Shown here one piece after another: positions 20,587 through 32,484 of a stretch of 64,000 nucleotides of DNA. The stretch comes from Serendipita indica DSM 11827 (taxonomy: Eukaryota > Basidiomycota > Agaricomycetes > Sebacinales > Serendipitaceae), in NCBI GenBank assembly GCA_910890315.1, contig CAJVGD010000017.1:124001-188000 (forward strand), in the 5' to 3' direction. A program made the position numbers and the translations under genes. Position 1 is the first letter of the stretch; the number at the start of each line of letters is the position of its first letter. Below the pieces are notes generated by a model. It saw nothing but the letters and a program-made list of their open reading frames with translations. It did not search any database and was not told the origin of the DNA.

Positions 20587-22640
20587 ATGAAATTTGACCA
20601 AACGTCGACAATAAACCTTCCTTCAAATGTGGCTACCCCCATGGAAACAAAGCCACAAGTTGAAGATGTCCAGGAAGATGGACCAACTGTTGACGAAAGC
20701 ATGATTTTGACCGGACGGAAACTCGCATTGGCACATGTAGGCTTTCTTATGGCCGTCTTCTGCTTCTCTCTCGACCAACTCATTGTATCAACTGCCCTAC
20801 CAAATCTTGCTTCGTACTTTAACGCACTGGACCGACTCACATGGGTCGTCTCTGTATATTTTCGTAAGTCTCAGCCGCAGTTCTATGGCCCAAAGTAACA
20901 CCTTTTATAGTATGTACAGCTGGCTTGATGCTCTTGTTTGGTCAGCTTCTGACAGTCATGGTTGCCAAATGGGTCTATATTACCTGTCTCGTGATCTTTG
21001 AGGCAGGCTCGCTGATATGCGCTCTCGCACCGAGCATGAACATTTTGGTTCGTTCACTACTATGATCCCAAGTGTTCGCGCTCATCTTGTTCTAGATCTT
21101 TGGTCGCGCTGTCCAAGGTGCCGGGTCTTCGGGGATATTCACGTCAATTCTTGTCATCTTTGCTCAGATTACCAAACTGGAAACAAGGCGTAAGTTGAGT
21201 ATTTCCGGGCCCCCAAATCTAACGACAATGTAGCCCTACTGATGGGTACCTTTGGCGCCGTCTTTGGGGTACGTGACGAGACTTTGAATACATCTACTCA
21301 TCTGACACGGCCAAGATTTCCAGCGTTGCGGGCCCATTAGTTGGTGGCGCATTTACAGACCATCTGACATGGCGCTGGTGCTTTTATGTGAGTCCCATTC
21401 ACAACCTGTGCTGGGCTGTCCCGCTTACGACCCTATTAGCTCAATCTCCCTTGGTGGCATTGTGAATTGTTCTTTAATCACTATTGATTCATTTACTGAT
21501 TATTTCAAAGTCTATTCTCACGGCAGTGCTGTTCCAACCAGCCAACCCGCCTCCGGGCATGTCATCGGATAGACGATCTCTATTCGAGAAGATCTTATCG
21601 CTAGACTGGGCTGGTGCATCACTATCAATCGTGGCTGTCACTTGTCTTCTACTCGCTCTGCAATGGGCTGGAGTGTCCAGACCAGTATGTATTGTTCACT
21701 GCTCGCCGCCGTCTCTCACTCCTTGACCAGTGGAACGATAAAGTAATCATAATCCTTTTCGTTGTATTCGCAGTACTCCTCGTTGCCTTCCTCATATGGG
21801 AATACTGCATGAAGGAGAACGCCTTGATGCCTCTCTCGCTCTTGACAAACCGGTCAGAGCTCGGTGCTTGCGCTACAGTCTTCATGATCCGCATTTCATT
21901 CCTCGCAGCCAACTTTTATCTGCCCTTTTTCTATCAAGCAAAAGGTCGCTCAGCAAGTCAAAGCGGTATTGACATTATTCCCTTTATGCTAGGCCTTGTC
22001 CTCATGAGCATTGTTGGAAGCATATTTGTTCGGCGCACGGGCCATTACTATGCCCTACTCATCCTAGGTCCACTGATTGCCTGCATCGGTGCTGGGCTAC
22101 TGTTCACCATCAACGAATCGACAACGTCTGCCTCGCTCATTGGATATCAGATTCTATTTGGAGCAGGTACAGGTTTAGCGTTTCAGCTCCCGAGTATGTT
22201 TCTCTCCTCGGCTTCATAAGACCCAAGCTTACATGGTATTTCCAGTGTTGGCCGTCCAAGCGGAATACGCAGACAGCCCAAAGATGGTACCACGTGCGAC
22301 GTCGCTAATCATGTTCTTCCAAATGCTCGGAGGTTCCATCAGCATCTCAATTTCTGGTGCCGTCTTCAACAACCAATTGTCCAAGCAATTGCTCAAGTAC
22401 GCACCCACTCTTCCCCCGGAGCTTGTCGAGGGTGTCAAACAGTCCGTTCTTGTCATTTTCCGACTCGATCCGGCCATTCGCACCGCAGTCGTGCATGCGT
22501 ACATCAAGTCACTCGACTATGTGTTCGTGGTCGCCATTCCGGCATGCATCTTGTGCGCATTATTTTCATCTACTATCCGCAATTGGAACGTGAAGAAGAG
22601 AGGCCAGGAGAGTCGAGCCGGCCCAAAAGCTGAGCCATAG
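20587..22640 (+). CDS. DHA2-type MFS multidrug transporter, copy 1 (one apparent frame break)
   Basis: ATG 20587 ([14 protein letters not shown]) to TAG 22638-22640, about eight exons with 45-55-base introns. The protein has a short cytosolic N-terminus, then [30 protein letters not shown] (drug:H+ antiporter start), and [26 protein letters not shown] is motif C, and [17 protein letters not shown] falls in helix 8-9. About 14 membrane helices are expected. DHA2 transporters export toxins and drugs by proton antiport at the plasma membrane. At 21440-21455 the conserved LNLP-LGGI segment lacks two bases, which breaks the frame; introns do not resolve it. The 3' end of this gene is duplicated at 25998. 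Relatives lie at 28150 (relic), 29102, 32690 (relic) and 63589. Confidence 0.8.
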
Positions 22641-23266
22641 ACGGCGGATCGGGAATACTCAATGATTATAAATTCAAATATATCACGACTTCACCTTATC
22701 TCGATATGGTAGATTATTAGCAATACAGAACATCTCCCATTCTCGCTGCATGCGGCAGATTGTTCTAGGAATCATTTATTCTCTCAGAGTTCGCACTCAC
22801 TCAGAATCCGTCTCATGAAGATTTCTCTAGTGATGAACTCGACCTCGATATATTTAACATCTTGATGAATTAGCAATATATCAATTGATTACATCTCTCT
22901 ACAAAGGAATTTTGAAAGAATATCAACACCAATCATGCAGATCGTGAGGTCGAAGTCAAGGTGCCCTACAAGGAACAGAATCATCATAATTCTTGAGAAA
23001 GGAGAGCAAAAGAATGCTCATCATGCACCTTGAACATAAGTGCGCCTGGCCCTACACCGGGATGCCACCCACAGTTACGATGGTCGGGATTGACCGATAG
23101 CGGATATCTCTCTTTGCCCTCCTTGTTGCACCAATCAAGGTCAATTAATAGTACTCCACTGTCATCTGTGGGCTTGATGATATTATTTGAGCGCAAATTG
23201 CCAAAGACATAGTCGTGCTTGTGTAGGGGTTGCTTAGCTTGTTTTACGCGATTCATATCCTCAACG
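22574..23266. repeat. segmental duplication, copy 1 (MFS tail plus kinase-like fragment)
   Basis: From the last MFS codons (TATCCGCAATTGG...) through the spacer and a minus-strand kinase-like fragment to TCCTCAACG. The second copy is at 25998-27172 in the same orientation, split by a 478-base insertion. The copies are roughly 90% alike by eye. Confidence 0.8.
22984..23266 (-). pseudogene. protein-kinase-like fragment, copy 1
   Basis: About 90 codons with the catalytic-loop-like HDYVFGNLRSNNIIKP and the DFG-like LLIDLDWCNKEGKERYPL. These are the HxD/N and DxW equivalents seen in the fungal kinase-like (PKL) families expanded in basidiomycetes. The N-lobe is missing here because the sequence runs straight into the Ty3/gypsy fossil at 23267. 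A longer version of the same fragment is at 26863-27693. It is a truncated relic, not a working kinase. Confidence 0.65.
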
Positions 23267-25990
23267 GAGAGCGTTCTGGCAGTCTCTCTGATGCTTGTTT
23301 GGAGAAGATCGGGAGGAAGGCGCGGTATTGTGCCGGGATCATGTCTTCGAGCGACTTAGGTTGTTCCTCTGCCGCCTGTTCCGCTAGCCGTTGAGAGATG
23401 ATGGATTTGGTTGCCGCCAGGCGAATTCCGTGATGCCGTTCTGTCTCTTTTTGGATGAAGTCGGTATACCATTGGTCTGCTTCGTCGTCGTCTTCGGCTT
23501 CTGTCAGTCTTTGTGCCTTGATCTGGCGTCTCCAGTGTGATGGATGTTTAGGCGTCTGATCCGAAGGGATGTGGCGGTGGCATCAGGTCGGGCATCGAAT
23601 GAGCCGTAAGTCCCCTTTAGTCCAGTCAATCTCCGGGTTGTGTTCTCGTAGCCATTCAATACCAATGATGATGATGCCGTCTTGACCAATGTCCGTGACC
23701 GCAAAGATCTGGGGGTGTATATGGTTGCCCATTACCAGTTCCAGCCCCACAAAGTCGGTGAGGTTCCCAGCCTTGTTTGGGCTCCCGTCTATGTTTGAAA
23801 GGGAATTGGCTAAAGGAACTTTTCCGTCTGGAGGCTTAGATCTTTTACGACTCGTTTGCTAATAAACACTGTGGATGCACCGCAATCCACCATTGACTGG
23901 TACTTGGCTAACTTGGCCTTGCCCTTTCAACTGGATGGATATATAGAAATGAGTTTCACCAGTATAAGAGAGTACATTGCCTAGCAATGTCGGAGACCTA
24001 TCTGCAACTAGGCGGGGCGCAGTCTTACCCGTCAGCCGCTTTAAAAATCCGTTTGTTTAGCGTAAGCTGCCATGCGTTCCTCGAACTTCTTGGACATCTC
24101 TGCCTCGAGTTCCTTCCGTATGCTTTCCTCGGCATCTTTCCTCAGGACTTGGCGGTGTTCCAATTCCTCCGGGTCGACATTAGAGGCCTTGACTTGTACG
24201 GTACGAGGCTTGCGAGGTTGGGTGCAGTCGCGAGAGAGATGTCCAACAATGTCACAGTTGTAGCATTTGCGAGTGTCTTGCCGAGCGGCACCAATATTCA
24301 TGGCATAGGGGTCGCGAGGAGGACGAGGGGTGGGGGGAGTAGGGGCGTGTGTGGCCGTATGGCTGGAGGTCGTTGGCGATATATGCTGTACTGTGGACCG
24401 AGATATGGTGGCGTGAGACTGTTTGGGCTTAGGTGGGTGGGTAAGTCGGAGTGCAGCCATAGAGTCGTCGTGTCGCTTGCAGAAGTTGATGAGGCTCTGG
24501 AGCGTAGGGAATGGGGGTCCAGAGGCAGTGTATCGAGCCTCTTCTAGGGCGACAATCTTTGCGCTGGAGTAGTTGAGTCCGCGACGGTACTGGTAGATAC
24601 GTTCCGATTCTGGCAGTTCGTCTAGGAATGCTACGAGCTCTTCGAATTTAGCCGAGTATTCCGCTACCGACTTGTCACCTTGTTCGAGCTTGTCAAGTTG
24701 GACACGAGCGTTTCCGGCTTCGTCATGGATTCCATAGACAGCGGCGAGCTTATCGCAGAAGTCCTTCCAGGATCCAAGGTGCTCGTCACGTTGGAGCTTG
24801 TTGACCTTGTGTGGGTGTGTAGTGACCGAGCGAGGGGTGACCGTTCCTGCAGATGCCTGTGCCATGGCAGCCATAGCCGTATTAAGTTGTGCCTGTAGCA
24901 TGACCAGCTGTTGTTCTAGTTGCATGATCCGATTAGCGGCTGTCTGGTCTGGCTGCTGGTGTGCGTCCATAAAGTGTTGGTATGCGAGGGGGTACGTGAC
25001 GTTCGGTGTCATCCAGTGCGGCGTTAGTGTAGGTTGTTGTTGATTGTACCAATGATAATACGTATTGGGCGAGATCAGGTGTGGGTACTGAGCGTGAGGA
25101 AGTGGCGGCTGAGCCATTGGCGGGAACGAGGTGACTGTGGGGGCTGTCGAAGCGTGGGGTGTGGGATCGAGGAGGCTGCCTCCAGGTACGGCTTGGTGTG
25201 CACTCTGGAGACTCTGTTGGCCGTATTGCATGTTTGGAGTGGGCGAGTCGTTGGGCTGAAGTCCTAGCCCGTAGGACGTGACGATCTGGTGTAGGTTGTT
25301 ACCTACACGCCCGGATGGCTAAAGAACGTTGCGGTGGTGTCTTGCGGGAATCTCGACGAACGACGATCTGCGGACTGTATACTCTATGTGTCGCGCCGGG
25401 CACAGAATTGCATCACCAGACTCGAGATTCGCGTCCTCAGGACACGCGTTTGGTCTAACTCCTCAGCTCGCTGTGCTTCTTATAGAGCGGCGGCGCTGCA
25501 GTATTAGGGAGAGCACGCATATCGTCGAGACTGTCGGTCTTGCGAGGGAAAGTGTACGTACGTATGTGCTAAGGGATTTGAAAGCTGAGAGGTGACGTCT
25601 GAGTAGCTTTGACCTAGTGTCATGAGTGGTATACGCGTGAGCCTAAGCCTCGAGTATCGGAGGCCGGAGCGATTACGTCAGTTCTCAACCTTCAGAAGGC
25701 AGACAAGTATATTTAGTTAGTGACTGTACATAGTCGCATGAAAATAGGAGCGTACCTTCAGAGGGCAGGCAAGAGGTCAAATCTGTCTGCTTCTTACTGA
25801 AGGCGATCGGAAAGGTTTAAATTATCGGAGTCATGTGGAAAGCGTGTAGGAGATGGAAGGTGTAGGGCAAGGGCATTAGTGGCGTGAGTCGGTGCCTCGC
25901 GGTTGGTGGCTGTCGAGCACTCAGGTGGCCGTGCCAGATCTGCAAGATCTGCCTTTCGGGCATGCCTGTTATGTTATGCCGTTCCTGACA
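23267..25990 (-). mobile_element. Ty3/gypsy LTR retrotransposon fossil, truncated
   Basis: A minus-strand fragment. Parts in order: a probable 5' LTR and leader starting TGTCAGGAAC at 25990 (with a TATA-like CTATAAG near 25480), a gag gene at about 25231-24041 ending in a CCHC knuckle (CYNCDIVGHLSRDC), an aspartic-protease region at about 24000-23500, and the linker just before reverse transcriptase. The rest of pol and the 3' LTR are absent. The element is broken. With only one LTR its age cannot be estimated from LTR divergence. It lies exactly between the two copies of the 22574/25998 duplication. Confidence 0.82.
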
Positions 25991-26087
25991 AGGCGTTTAT
26001 CCGCAATTGGAACATGAAGAAGATAGACCAGGAGAATCGAGCCGGCCCAAAAGCTGAGCCATAGACAGCGGATAGGGAATACTCAAT

Positions 26088-26565
26088 ATGAGAGTCGGGA
26101 TCACAACACTTTCCCGTAAACTCTGTCTAATTTCACCCACTTGACCCATAAATTCGTCTCTGGTTCAGTTTCACTTCGTTCGGCAGGAGGCCGCTGGGTC
26201 AACGCAACCTACTACCAACGGATGGAGGATGATGTAGCGGCTAGTTCCGCGTCCCAGCACGCATTGAAGCAAGGTCAGTGGACACTATCTGGTTAAATAT
26301 TACACTTAGAAAGTATGCTGAAAGTCTCATGATTCAGGGACAGCCATCGCCTACCTCAGACAAGGCTAATTTCTCACGTAAGTTCATCTCACAATTACTC
26401 AAAGCGTCTCAAGCGATCAGATAAGCTCGATGTTCTGCCTAGGCTGACGTACCTTGATGTGATCATCAAGGTACAGGAATTATACGACTCATCTTGATGT
26501 ATATATTATCTGAATATAGTATCATAATGGTATATAAAGCTGAACTGGTACTCATTCCCACAGTG
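26088..26565. mobile_element. 478-bp insertion flanked by CAAT (unclassified)
   Basis: Comparison of the two duplicate copies shows an insertion between matching sequence, with CAAT on both sides (26084-26087 and 26566-26569). Copy 1 has a single CAAT (22660-22663). The insert has no terminal inverted repeats. It contains an 11-base perfect palindrome arm pair (26449-26459/26464-26474), a TATATAAAG box near 26531, and an exon-like stretch WVNATYYQRMEDDVAASSA followed by GTCAGT. It could be a solo LTR, a MITE-like element or a captured gene fragment. Confidence 0.55.
26449..26474. repeat. perfect inverted repeat, 11-base arms, 4-base loop
   Basis: GTACCTTGATG, loop TGAT, CATCAAGGTAC. It lies inside the 478-base insertion and could form a hairpin in DNA or RNA. 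Confidence 0.85.
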
Positions 26566-26862
26566 CAATGATTATGCATTCAAATATATCACGATTTCAC
26601 CTTAGCTCGATATGGTAGATTATCAGCAATACAGAACATTTTCCATCCTCGCTGCATGCGGGAGGTTGTTCTAGGAATCATTTATTCTCTCAGAGTTTGC
26701 ACTCACTCAGAATCCGTCTCAATGAAGATTCCTCTAGTGGTGAGCTTGATCTTGATATTATTAACGTTTTGTTGAATTAGTAGTCTATTGTTTGATTACA
26801 TCTCTCTACAATGGAGCTTTGAAAGAATGTCAATGCCAATCACGCAGATCGTGAGGTCGAAG

Positions 26863-27693
26863 TCAAGATGCCCTACAAGGAACAGAATCATCACAACTCT
26901 TGAGAAAGGAGAGAAAAAAATGCTCATTATACACCTTGAAGATAAGTGCGCCTGGCCTTATGCCGGGATGCCACCTACAGTTACGACGGTCAGGATTGAT
27001 TAATAGTGGATATCTCCCTTTACCCTCCTCGTTGCACCAATCAAAGTCGATTAATAGTACTCCACTGCCATCTGTGGGTTTGATGATATTATTTGAGCGC
27101 AAATTGCCAAAGACATAGTCATGCTTGTGTAGGAGTTGTTTAGTTTGCTGTATGCGATTCAGATCCTCAACGAAGAATGGTTGACCTGTCATGTTTGTGC
27201 CTTCAAGTTTTTGTGCGTATCCCCCACCGGCCAATACCCTGTGGGCTTCTTGATTGTACTGGTGCGTGAACTTGACAAACACAGCCCCATTGGCAACCCT
27301 CCAATGGTGCACTCTGCTTGGAATATCGCAGTCGTGGGTTGGGAGCCTGAGAAGTCAACCTTTTGAACGTACGTTAGCTGTACATCATTGGACTGCTCGT
27401 TTTTGAACGAAGAGATATATGAGAACGGCTATCGTATGTACTTCGGATGTGCTTCAATCTCATAATGTTTCTCGAGGGTCTTCAGACAATTTTTCAAAAG
27501 ATCGAAAAGTCGGGCAATTCGCGCAATCTGCCGGTTGAGCATGAGATCGGAGACGCTTCCGACCCAGATGAACTCCGTAGGTGGTTGAACAACCCAGTCC
27601 TCGCCGAGGAGAGGGGTCGCAACACACCATGCCCATCTCGTTCTTCAACTCGCATTGCAGCAGCAGAGCCTCGTTATATCCCACAGTCGTCAT
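26863..27693 (-). pseudogene. protein-kinase-like pseudogene, copy 2 (longer)
   Basis: The 27312-26863 part reads VFVKFTHQYNQEAHRVLA, HDYVFGNLRSNNIIKP and VLLIDFDWCNEEGKGRYPL, so it keeps part of the N-lobe and the catalytic loop. A further upstream piece at 27693-27460 (YNEALLLQCELKNEMG) matches the region that usually precedes this kinase-like domain in basidiomycete proteins. The pieces are in different frames with several breaks, so the gene is decayed. It shares 3' sequence with the fragment at 22984. Confidence 0.6.
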
Positions 27694-28149
27694 GCATACC
27701 TAATCGCTGCTAGTTTCATCTACTCGCCGTCGTGTCTCCAACCCAGGCTGGTCCAACAGCCTCTTCAGGGAAAGCGCCAGTGCGTGCTTCTTTAGGCCCT
27801 CGGAGCAATGAATTCGAAAGTCCTTGATGCCTTTTCCCCTTGCTTTTATTCTGTGAGGGATACGTAGCGCTAAAAGGGATGCTTGAGAAGTTGGAGGACG
27901 CCATTTGTTCAACTTGGCGACACTATTAGCAGCTCCGAAATGCAGCAAGATTATCTTCAACTGTGTTCATACGGCCAAACACTTCTAGTACTACCGGTAC
28001 AAGTAGGCTAATACGACGTTTGATAACGATACTATCCCCTCTGCCCTCTAACAAAATTCCTCACCACATCTCTTCCACCTAAGTTTCATGGTCTGCATCT
28101 CATCCTTTCCTGTCAATACTTTCACCATTTCTCACCGAGCACAGGGTTG
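27694..28149. other. intergenic, no clear feature
   Basis: Between the kinase-like relic and the MFS relic. Short ORFs occur on both strands but none has motifs or plausible introns. Confidence 0.4.
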
Positions 28150-28705
28150 CTAGAGCGGCATCGACGTGATTCTCTTTATGGCTGAGCTCTTCCCCGTGGG
28201 CATTGCTGGAAACCTGTTTGTTCGACGTACAGGCCATTGAGATGCCCCACTACTTATTGGTCCGCTGATCGGTTACGGGATGACCGTTCACCATCAACCG
28301 ATCAAGTCTACCTCCCTGGATATATTTAAAGCAGGATCGGGTCAGCGTTTCAACTCCGAGCAAGTATCTCATCAGCTTGATACGATCCAAGCCTACGTGG
28401 TATTTCTAATGCTAGCTGTCCAGGCGGAATACGCAGAGAGGCTAAAGAGGGAGTCCTGATCCTGTTCTCCCAAATGCTCGGAGATTCCGTCAGCATTTCT
28501 ATTTGTGGAGCCGTCTTCAGCAACCCATTTTCAAAGCTACACGCGCACTCTTCGCTCGGATCTTGTCGAGGTCCTAGTCAACTCGACCCGGCCGTTCGCG
28601 TGGCTCGAGTCACTTGGCGTTGGCCATTCCGGCGAATATGCTTTTTGCCCATTATTCTGGATTGGAACAAGCAGAAGAGAGTCGAGCCGCACAAAAGCTG
28701 AGCGA
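28150..28705 (+). pseudogene. decayed DHA2 MFS fragment
   Basis: In scattered frames the sequence matches the 3' half of MFS copy 1: a GIDVILFM-like start, NLFVRRTGH, then [28 protein letters not shown], and a degraded C-terminus. Many stops and frame changes show it is a relic. It sits directly upstream of MFS copy 2 in the same direction, so it probably remains from an unequal exchange in a tandem MFS array. Confidence 0.72.
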
Positions 28706-29072
28706 TAGAGAGCAATCAAATGGGCAGAAGCATGATCTCAATCTTTTTCCGCAGCTGATCAGACTTTGGAAAACTTGCTCATGGAGCTCTAGTATGGTGC
28801 CGGACGAGTACGCAAGAGGGCAAGAGGGCTTGAATGAATTTAATCGTGGCGTCCGAGCAAAGCGGATGAGTCGAGCCAGAGCCGTTGCTGACGTGAGCGT
28901 GCCGCGATCTGGAAAAACCTTGGCCAAGACTAAAGATGAGCAAGTTTTGCCCGTCAAATAAAAGGCACCTTGCTCCCGAACCACTTTTGCTCATTTCGCG
29001 GCGCTTGTCCGTTCTCTTCTCCCCTCTCCCTTTCCTCTACTCCAGTCCACCTTTTCTAGTCGATTTAATATC

Positions 29073-29080
29073 TATAAAAT
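29073..29080 (+). promoter_or_regulatory. TATA box of MFS copy 2
   Basis: TATAAAAT lies 22-29 bases upstream of the ATG at 29102, so the 5' leader must be very short or transcription must start further upstream. Confidence 0.35.
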
Positions 29081-29101
29081 AATATCCATACATCTCGACT
29101 C

Positions 29102-31162
29102 ATGGCGGAAATCGACCCGAAACACGAACCCACGGCCAATGCCGGCCTCCCAAAAGTCGACACGCTTGACACCAACGGCGAGGGCATCACGCGTGTCAAT
29201 ACAGCGGACCAAAAATCCAAGGAGAATGCAGATGTAGTAGAGGCACCCGCCGAGGAGATGGAAAAGGCAGCAAGGCCGGCTATCGGTCCCATTGTCGACG
29301 AGAGCATGCTCCTCACTGGCAAGAAACTCGCCCTCGCACACCTTGGTTTCCTTTTGGCCATCTTTTGTGTCGCTCTAGATCAGACCATCGTCGCTACTGC
29401 CTTGCCAAAGCTCGCCTCGCAGTTCAACGCCCTCGACGAACTCACTTGGGTCGTTTCTGCCTACTTCCGTATGTATCCACAGCTCACTATAGATCGCCTC
29501 TCTCTGACTAGTGTTTCATTATAGTGACCCAGGCCGGACTGAGTACGTCTCGTGAGAGAAATACCAGGCGTGTATCTGACCCTATTCTCAGTGTTGGCCT
29601 TTGGACAAGTCTTGACCATTGCCCCTGCCAAATGGGTGTATCTCACCTGTATCGTCCTCTTTGAGATTGGCTCCCTCATCTGCGCGCGCACCTAGCATGA
29701 ACGTTCTCATCTTTGGGCGTGCATTCCAGGGCGTCGGTGCATCGGGCATGTTCATCTCTATCCTTACCATTCTCTCTCAAATCACCAAGTTGGAGCAGCG
29801 ACGTGCGTTCCTCTCTTCTTGATTGACGCGCTCCATGTCCTAACCATGTCCTCAGCGCTCCTCTTTGGCAGCTTTGGTGGTGTCTTCGCGCTTGCGTCGG
29901 TGGCAGGCCCGCTCATGGGCGGCGCTTTGACCGACCACGCTACGTGGAGGTGGTGTTTCTACATTAATCTTCCTTTCGGCGCCGTCGTACGTTGTCATTA
30001 TTGGTTCCCCAGTTCAAAGCTAATATGCACCTAGTCCGTTGCCGCAGCCTTCCTCTTCCAGCCCAGTAACCCTCCACCACCGAACCCTCTCTACGAGGGC
30101 AAGACGACCGCCCAAAAGTGGTTATCGCTCGATTGGGTCGGTGCATTCATCTCGGTTGGAATGATCATTTGCTTGCTCCTCCCTCTCCAGTGGGGAGGCG
30201 TTACGCGCCCAGTATGTCACCCTCTCCTCCTTTCCTTGCGCTTATTGACCAATTGGTTAGTGGAACGACAAAGTCGTCATCATCCTCTTCGTCGTCTTCG
30301 CTGTTCTCCTCGGAGCCTTCTTGACTTGGGAGTTCTTCCAAGGAGAACGTGCCATGCTCCCTCTTGGCTTTTTCAAGAACCGGACTCAAGTCGGCGGAGG
30401 CATCGCCATCATGTTGATGATGATTCCATTCCTGTCGGCGACGTACTACCTGCCATTCTTTTACCAAGCCAAGGGCCGCACGGCCTCGCAGTCTGGTATC
30501 GACATCATCCCCTTTATGCTCAGCGCCATTCTGGCTAGCTTTGTCAGCGGTGGCATCGTCAACGGGACAGGTCACTACCTTACCTATGCTCCTCGTCGGC
30601 CCGCTCGTCTCGTCTGTTGGCGCCGGACTCTTATTCACCATCACCGAGTACATGAGCAGCAAACAGCTCATTGGCTATCAGATTCTATTTGGTGTCGGTC
30701 TCGGTGTCGCATTCCAAATCCCTCGTAAGTCTACCTCGATCCGCTATGACTGATCACGTTCTTACATTCACGGCAGTGATGGCTATTCAGGCTGAATACG
30801 CCGACAAGCCCGAGTTGATTCCACAAGCTTCGTCTCTCCTCAGCTTCCTCCAGCTCATCGGTGGTGTGATCGGAATCGCCATTTCGGGAACAATCTTCAA
30901 CAACAAACTCAACACCGAACTGGCCACCTACGCCTCTGGCCTCCCACCGGAGACGCTTGAATTGGTCAAGCAGTCTGTCACCGTCATCTTTATGCTCCCC
31001 AAGGAGATGCAAGGTATGGTCGTACATGCGTACGTCAAGGCGCTCGACTATGTCTTCATCCTCGATATCCCTGCGTGCATACTCGCTACCGTTGCTGGCG
31101 CGTTTGTCCGTAATTGGAATCTCAAGGCGCGTGGAGGTGGTATGGCTGCCGGCGCGGTTTAA
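29102..31162 (+). CDS. DHA2-type MFS multidrug transporter, copy 2 (two apparent frame breaks)
   Basis: ATG 29102 ([15 protein letters not shown]) to TAA 31160-31162, about eight exons. It shows [46 protein letters not shown], motif C in [32 protein letters not shown], and [17 protein letters not shown]. It ends [17 protein letters not shown]. It is about 65% like copy 1 and shares intron positions, so the two are paralogues. Near 29690, in LICA-APSMN, two bases seem missing in a GCGCGCGC run. Near 30585, in GHYLPMLLVG, one base seems extra. No intron explains either. Taken at face value the gene is inactive. Both breaks lie in simple sequence, where a consensus error is also plausible. Its 3' end is repeated as a relic at 32690-33238. 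Confidence 0.8.
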
Positions 31163-31958
31163 ACTTTTTCTCTCGTCTCTTGTGGTTTTTGTCGTGCATA
31201 GATTCGTTGGGCATGTGTGCAGGCAATTATATATCCATACTACGGATTCTCCAGTGGTATAGTTAACGAATGATTTTGAATAGACTACTTGACGAGCTCA
31301 ATTCTTCTAAGGTGGTTGTGAAGAGGGCACTTGGTTAGATGAATGTAAAGTCGTGTATAGAGATATCCTTGAACGCCGTCTCGTATCTTTAAGACTAGAG
31401 AGCTCTACACCAATCTGATATCTATTGGATATCTATAGTTTCCCTATCCTCATATCGCCTCAACGGCCTCCAGTTTTGAGATGCCCCAAATCCTGAACGA
31501 GTGTGCAAGATGAAAGTGCATTACAGGTGGATACTGGTGTATCAAAGATGACACCCACCAAACCAATTGTGCTCCGCCCTGCAAAGTCTACCTATTGTGG
31601 CCATGCGTCGGTTTGGCTGGCGTCTACGCGTCACCAGGAGCATTTACTGAATTAAAATGTTTAAACAAATACAATAATTTGGTAGGGGGAAAGCTGGACA
31701 AAACCAGTAACGAGCTTGGTCGGGTTACCACCTTAACAAACTGTACACTACAAAGGGAAAAAGAGTCGGATATGACATGCTGTGTGGCAGAGACAAGGTG
31801 AGAGCCCAGCCGGCTCGGGCCACATTTGTATTCTTTCATCACTATCCCCGATTCAGAACCATCGCGTCCCCAGAGTGCTTCTCACTCACAATCACGAGAT
31901 AATGATGTGAATACTGATGAAACTGACGGATACAATGATGTTAGCGAGTCTGCTCTGG
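31163..31958. other. intergenic
   Basis: The 3' region of MFS copy 2 and the promoter of the first Hva1 paralogue. The last about 120 bases resemble the promoter of the second Hva1 gene (34075-34247). I see no gene here. Confidence 0.5.
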
Positions 31959-31965
31959 TATAAAG
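31959..31965 (+). promoter_or_regulatory. TATA box, Hva1 paralogue A
   Basis: TATAAAG, 54-60 bases before the ATG at 32019. The neighbouring bases GACATTGCCAGA are shared with paralogue B's promoter. Confidence 0.55.
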
Positions 31966-32018
31966 TTCCCTCAGACTGGTTGTGACATTGCCAGAGTAGT
32001 TCAAACAGTCCTTTAAAC

Positions 32019-32484
32019 ATGAATCGCATGTATCAGCAATCATCTGAGAGTTATGAAGTAGGAGATCGCGTCGAATGTGCGCTTTTCTTCCCTTCCTTGT
32101 GTCTCATCGATCGACACTCGTGCAGAGTATACCTCCATATACAGAACTAAACACCATTCTAAGTGTTTCTAGCTATGGCATTGGAGGAGCGACTGGGGAA
32201 AATGAACTGTCTACCACGGTCGGCGAGATCTGCGGTAGTGCGTCGACACGCCATTAAACATGATTACAAAACTGATAGTCTCACTAGTCTTGACAGAAAG
32301 AGATCCAACAGGAGAAGTCAAGATCAATGTTCACCCCTCTGACGAAATTTCCCGCTACGTGATTAAGAATTCTAATAGTGGCAAGGTCAGCACCCATGAA
32401 AACCAAGCCTCTCAGATGTAAATTACATATGGCACCCAGGAAGCGGCATACAAGGTCGATAATATTATCCGCAAGGTCTACTAG
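32019..32484 (+). CDS. Hva1/TUDOR small protein, paralogue A
   Basis: Exons 32019-32076, a single base at 32126, then exons from 32173 on, with further introns to TAG 32482-32484. The product of about 84 residues starts MNRMYQQSSESYEVGDRVE. It continues YGIGGATGENELSTTVGEI, ILTERDPTGEVKINV and RYVIKNSNSGKEAAYK, and ends NIIRKVY. That is the Hva1_TUDOR pattern (GDRV, a GG turn, TGxIxxxL, an ITEPxxAG stretch, PRYxIxNxxTGKxxAYK). Members are tiny, SH3-like barrel proteins of unknown biochemistry, first linked to hypervirulence in a bacterial or fungal plant-pathogen context. The reading frame works only if the one-base exon is used. The frame is intact apart from that. Confidence 0.8.

Larger units (their letters stand above)
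25998..27172. repeat. segmental duplication, copy 2
   Basis: Repeats 22574-23266: the MFS C-terminal codons and stop, the AT-rich spacer, then the kinase-like fragment. A 478-base insertion sits at 26088-26565. The MFS piece here is only the last about 22 codons and has no gene upstream. Confidence 0.8.

Noticed and set aside
24041-25231. The 396-codon gag frame as a host gene
   Set aside because: It carries a CCHC knuckle and is followed by protease and pol linker sequence on the same strand, so it belongs to the Ty3/gypsy fossil.
31624-31842. Overlapping ORFs on both strands after MFS 2
   Set aside because: No splice signals, no motif, and codon use unlike neighbours; treated as intergenic.
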